Below are positions 63,820 to 64,000 of a stretch of 64,000 nt of DNA, one piece after another. Both the position numbers and the translations under genes were made by a program. Source of the DNA: Nostoc sp. PCC 7524 (GTDB lineage Bacteria > Cyanobacteriota > Cyanobacteriia > Cyanobacteriales > Nostocaceae); contig NC_019684.1 in the NCBI RefSeq assembly GCF_000316645.1, forward strand, positions 4,059,501 to 4,123,500. The letters run 5' to 3'. The notes under the pieces were generated by a model. It was not told the DNA's origin. It saw only the letters and a program-made list of their open reading frames with translations, and ran no database searches. Within the stretch, counting starts at the first letter, position 1, and each line of letters begins with the position of its first letter.

Positions 63820-64000
63820 GATCGTGAAAAATAATAAACTTAACTAACAGAAAATTAGAAATAATGAAAATAAGTAGTTTATTTACAGTTATTATCTTTT
63901 TCTGACGAAACTATGAGAAATCTGAAGAGAAAACACTTTAGTTATAATGTTTGCAGACATTGCCTGCATCAAACCCTAGTCTAAGTCAATATAGGTTAGT
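63820..64000. other. AT-rich upstream region at window edge
   Basis: 181 bp before the HemW-like gene, presumably its promoter. No gene or recognised site is visible before the window ends. Confidence 0.35.

Noticed and set aside
1..64000. tRNA or rRNA genes
   Set aside because: No cloverleaf with TTCRA-type T-loop and no rRNA core sequence was recognised on either strand by eye. A tRNAscan run would be decisive.

Overview
The window reads as chromosome of a filamentous, heterocyst-type cyanobacterium (Nostocales). The evidence is dense HIP1 octamers (GCGATCGC) inside genes, intergenic short tandem repeats built on CCCCAAT, TGACAGG and ACTAATG units, and phototroph-specific genes: the Rubisco assembly factor Raf1, a MenG-type quinone methyltransferase, a CrtISO-like oxidoreductase and a mycosporine (sunscreen) pathway. 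The gene order DDG synthase, O-methyltransferase, ATP-grasp, A-T-TE NRPS matches what I remember of the shinorine locus of Anabaena (Trichormus) variabilis ATCC 29413. The strain assignment is inference from memory.

Layout. 1-0.6 kb: a toxin-antitoxin pair cut by the window edge. 0.8-5.6 kb: moaE, a cupin and a cysteine hydrolase facing a TrzA-type amidohydrolase and a CNT nucleoside transporter, which suggests nucleobase or nucleoside scavenging. 5.7-8.3 kb: a GrpB-family gene and an IS110-family element whose transposase has a one-base frameshift. 8.3-14.4 kb: a large TPR protein, a group of three unknown genes on the minus strand and a membrane-anchored unknown. 14.5-23.9 kb: housekeeping (aminotransferase class IV, FtsH, laccase-domain protein, BirA, M23 peptidase, riboflavin synthase, a DUF151 protein, a 4Fe-4S aldo/keto reductase). 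24.2-26.0 kb: an AT-rich two-gene unit, AAA ATPase plus TOPRIM-like protein, which resembles a defence module. 26.1-35.7 kb: membrane glycosyltransferase, Raf1, response regulator, MenG, DUF445, an unknown membrane protein and an amidase. 36-49.8 kb: BASS transporter, TerC, Ndk, SpeA, nucleotidyltransferase, ScpA, a baeRF-like protein, a PEP-synthase-like protein, MgtC and a DMT transporter. 49.9-51.1 kb: a CIRCE-like operator before a small unknown gene, then a MazF-type TA pair. 51.2-55.1 kb: CrtISO-like oxidoreductase, a likely structured RNA gene and a Tat-exported PhoD phosphatase. 55.2-61.6 kb: the four-gene mycosporine/shinorine operon on the minus strand. 62.6-63.8 kb: a HemW-like radical SAM gene.

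How the genes work together. MysA and MysB make 4-deoxygadusol, MysC adds glycine and MysE adds serine to give shinorine; the MysE pocket residues read by hand fit serine. The ATPase/TOPRIM pair is separated by only 2 nt and should be translated together. The amidohydrolase/transporter and cysteine hydrolase/cupin units diverge from a shared 81-bp region. The observations I rate highest are the ATPase/TOPRIM pair, the CIRCE-like site before an unknown gene, the unassigned RNA gene near 53.25-53.54 kb, and a possible bridge RNA in the IS110 leader. I saw no tRNA, rRNA or CRISPR array.
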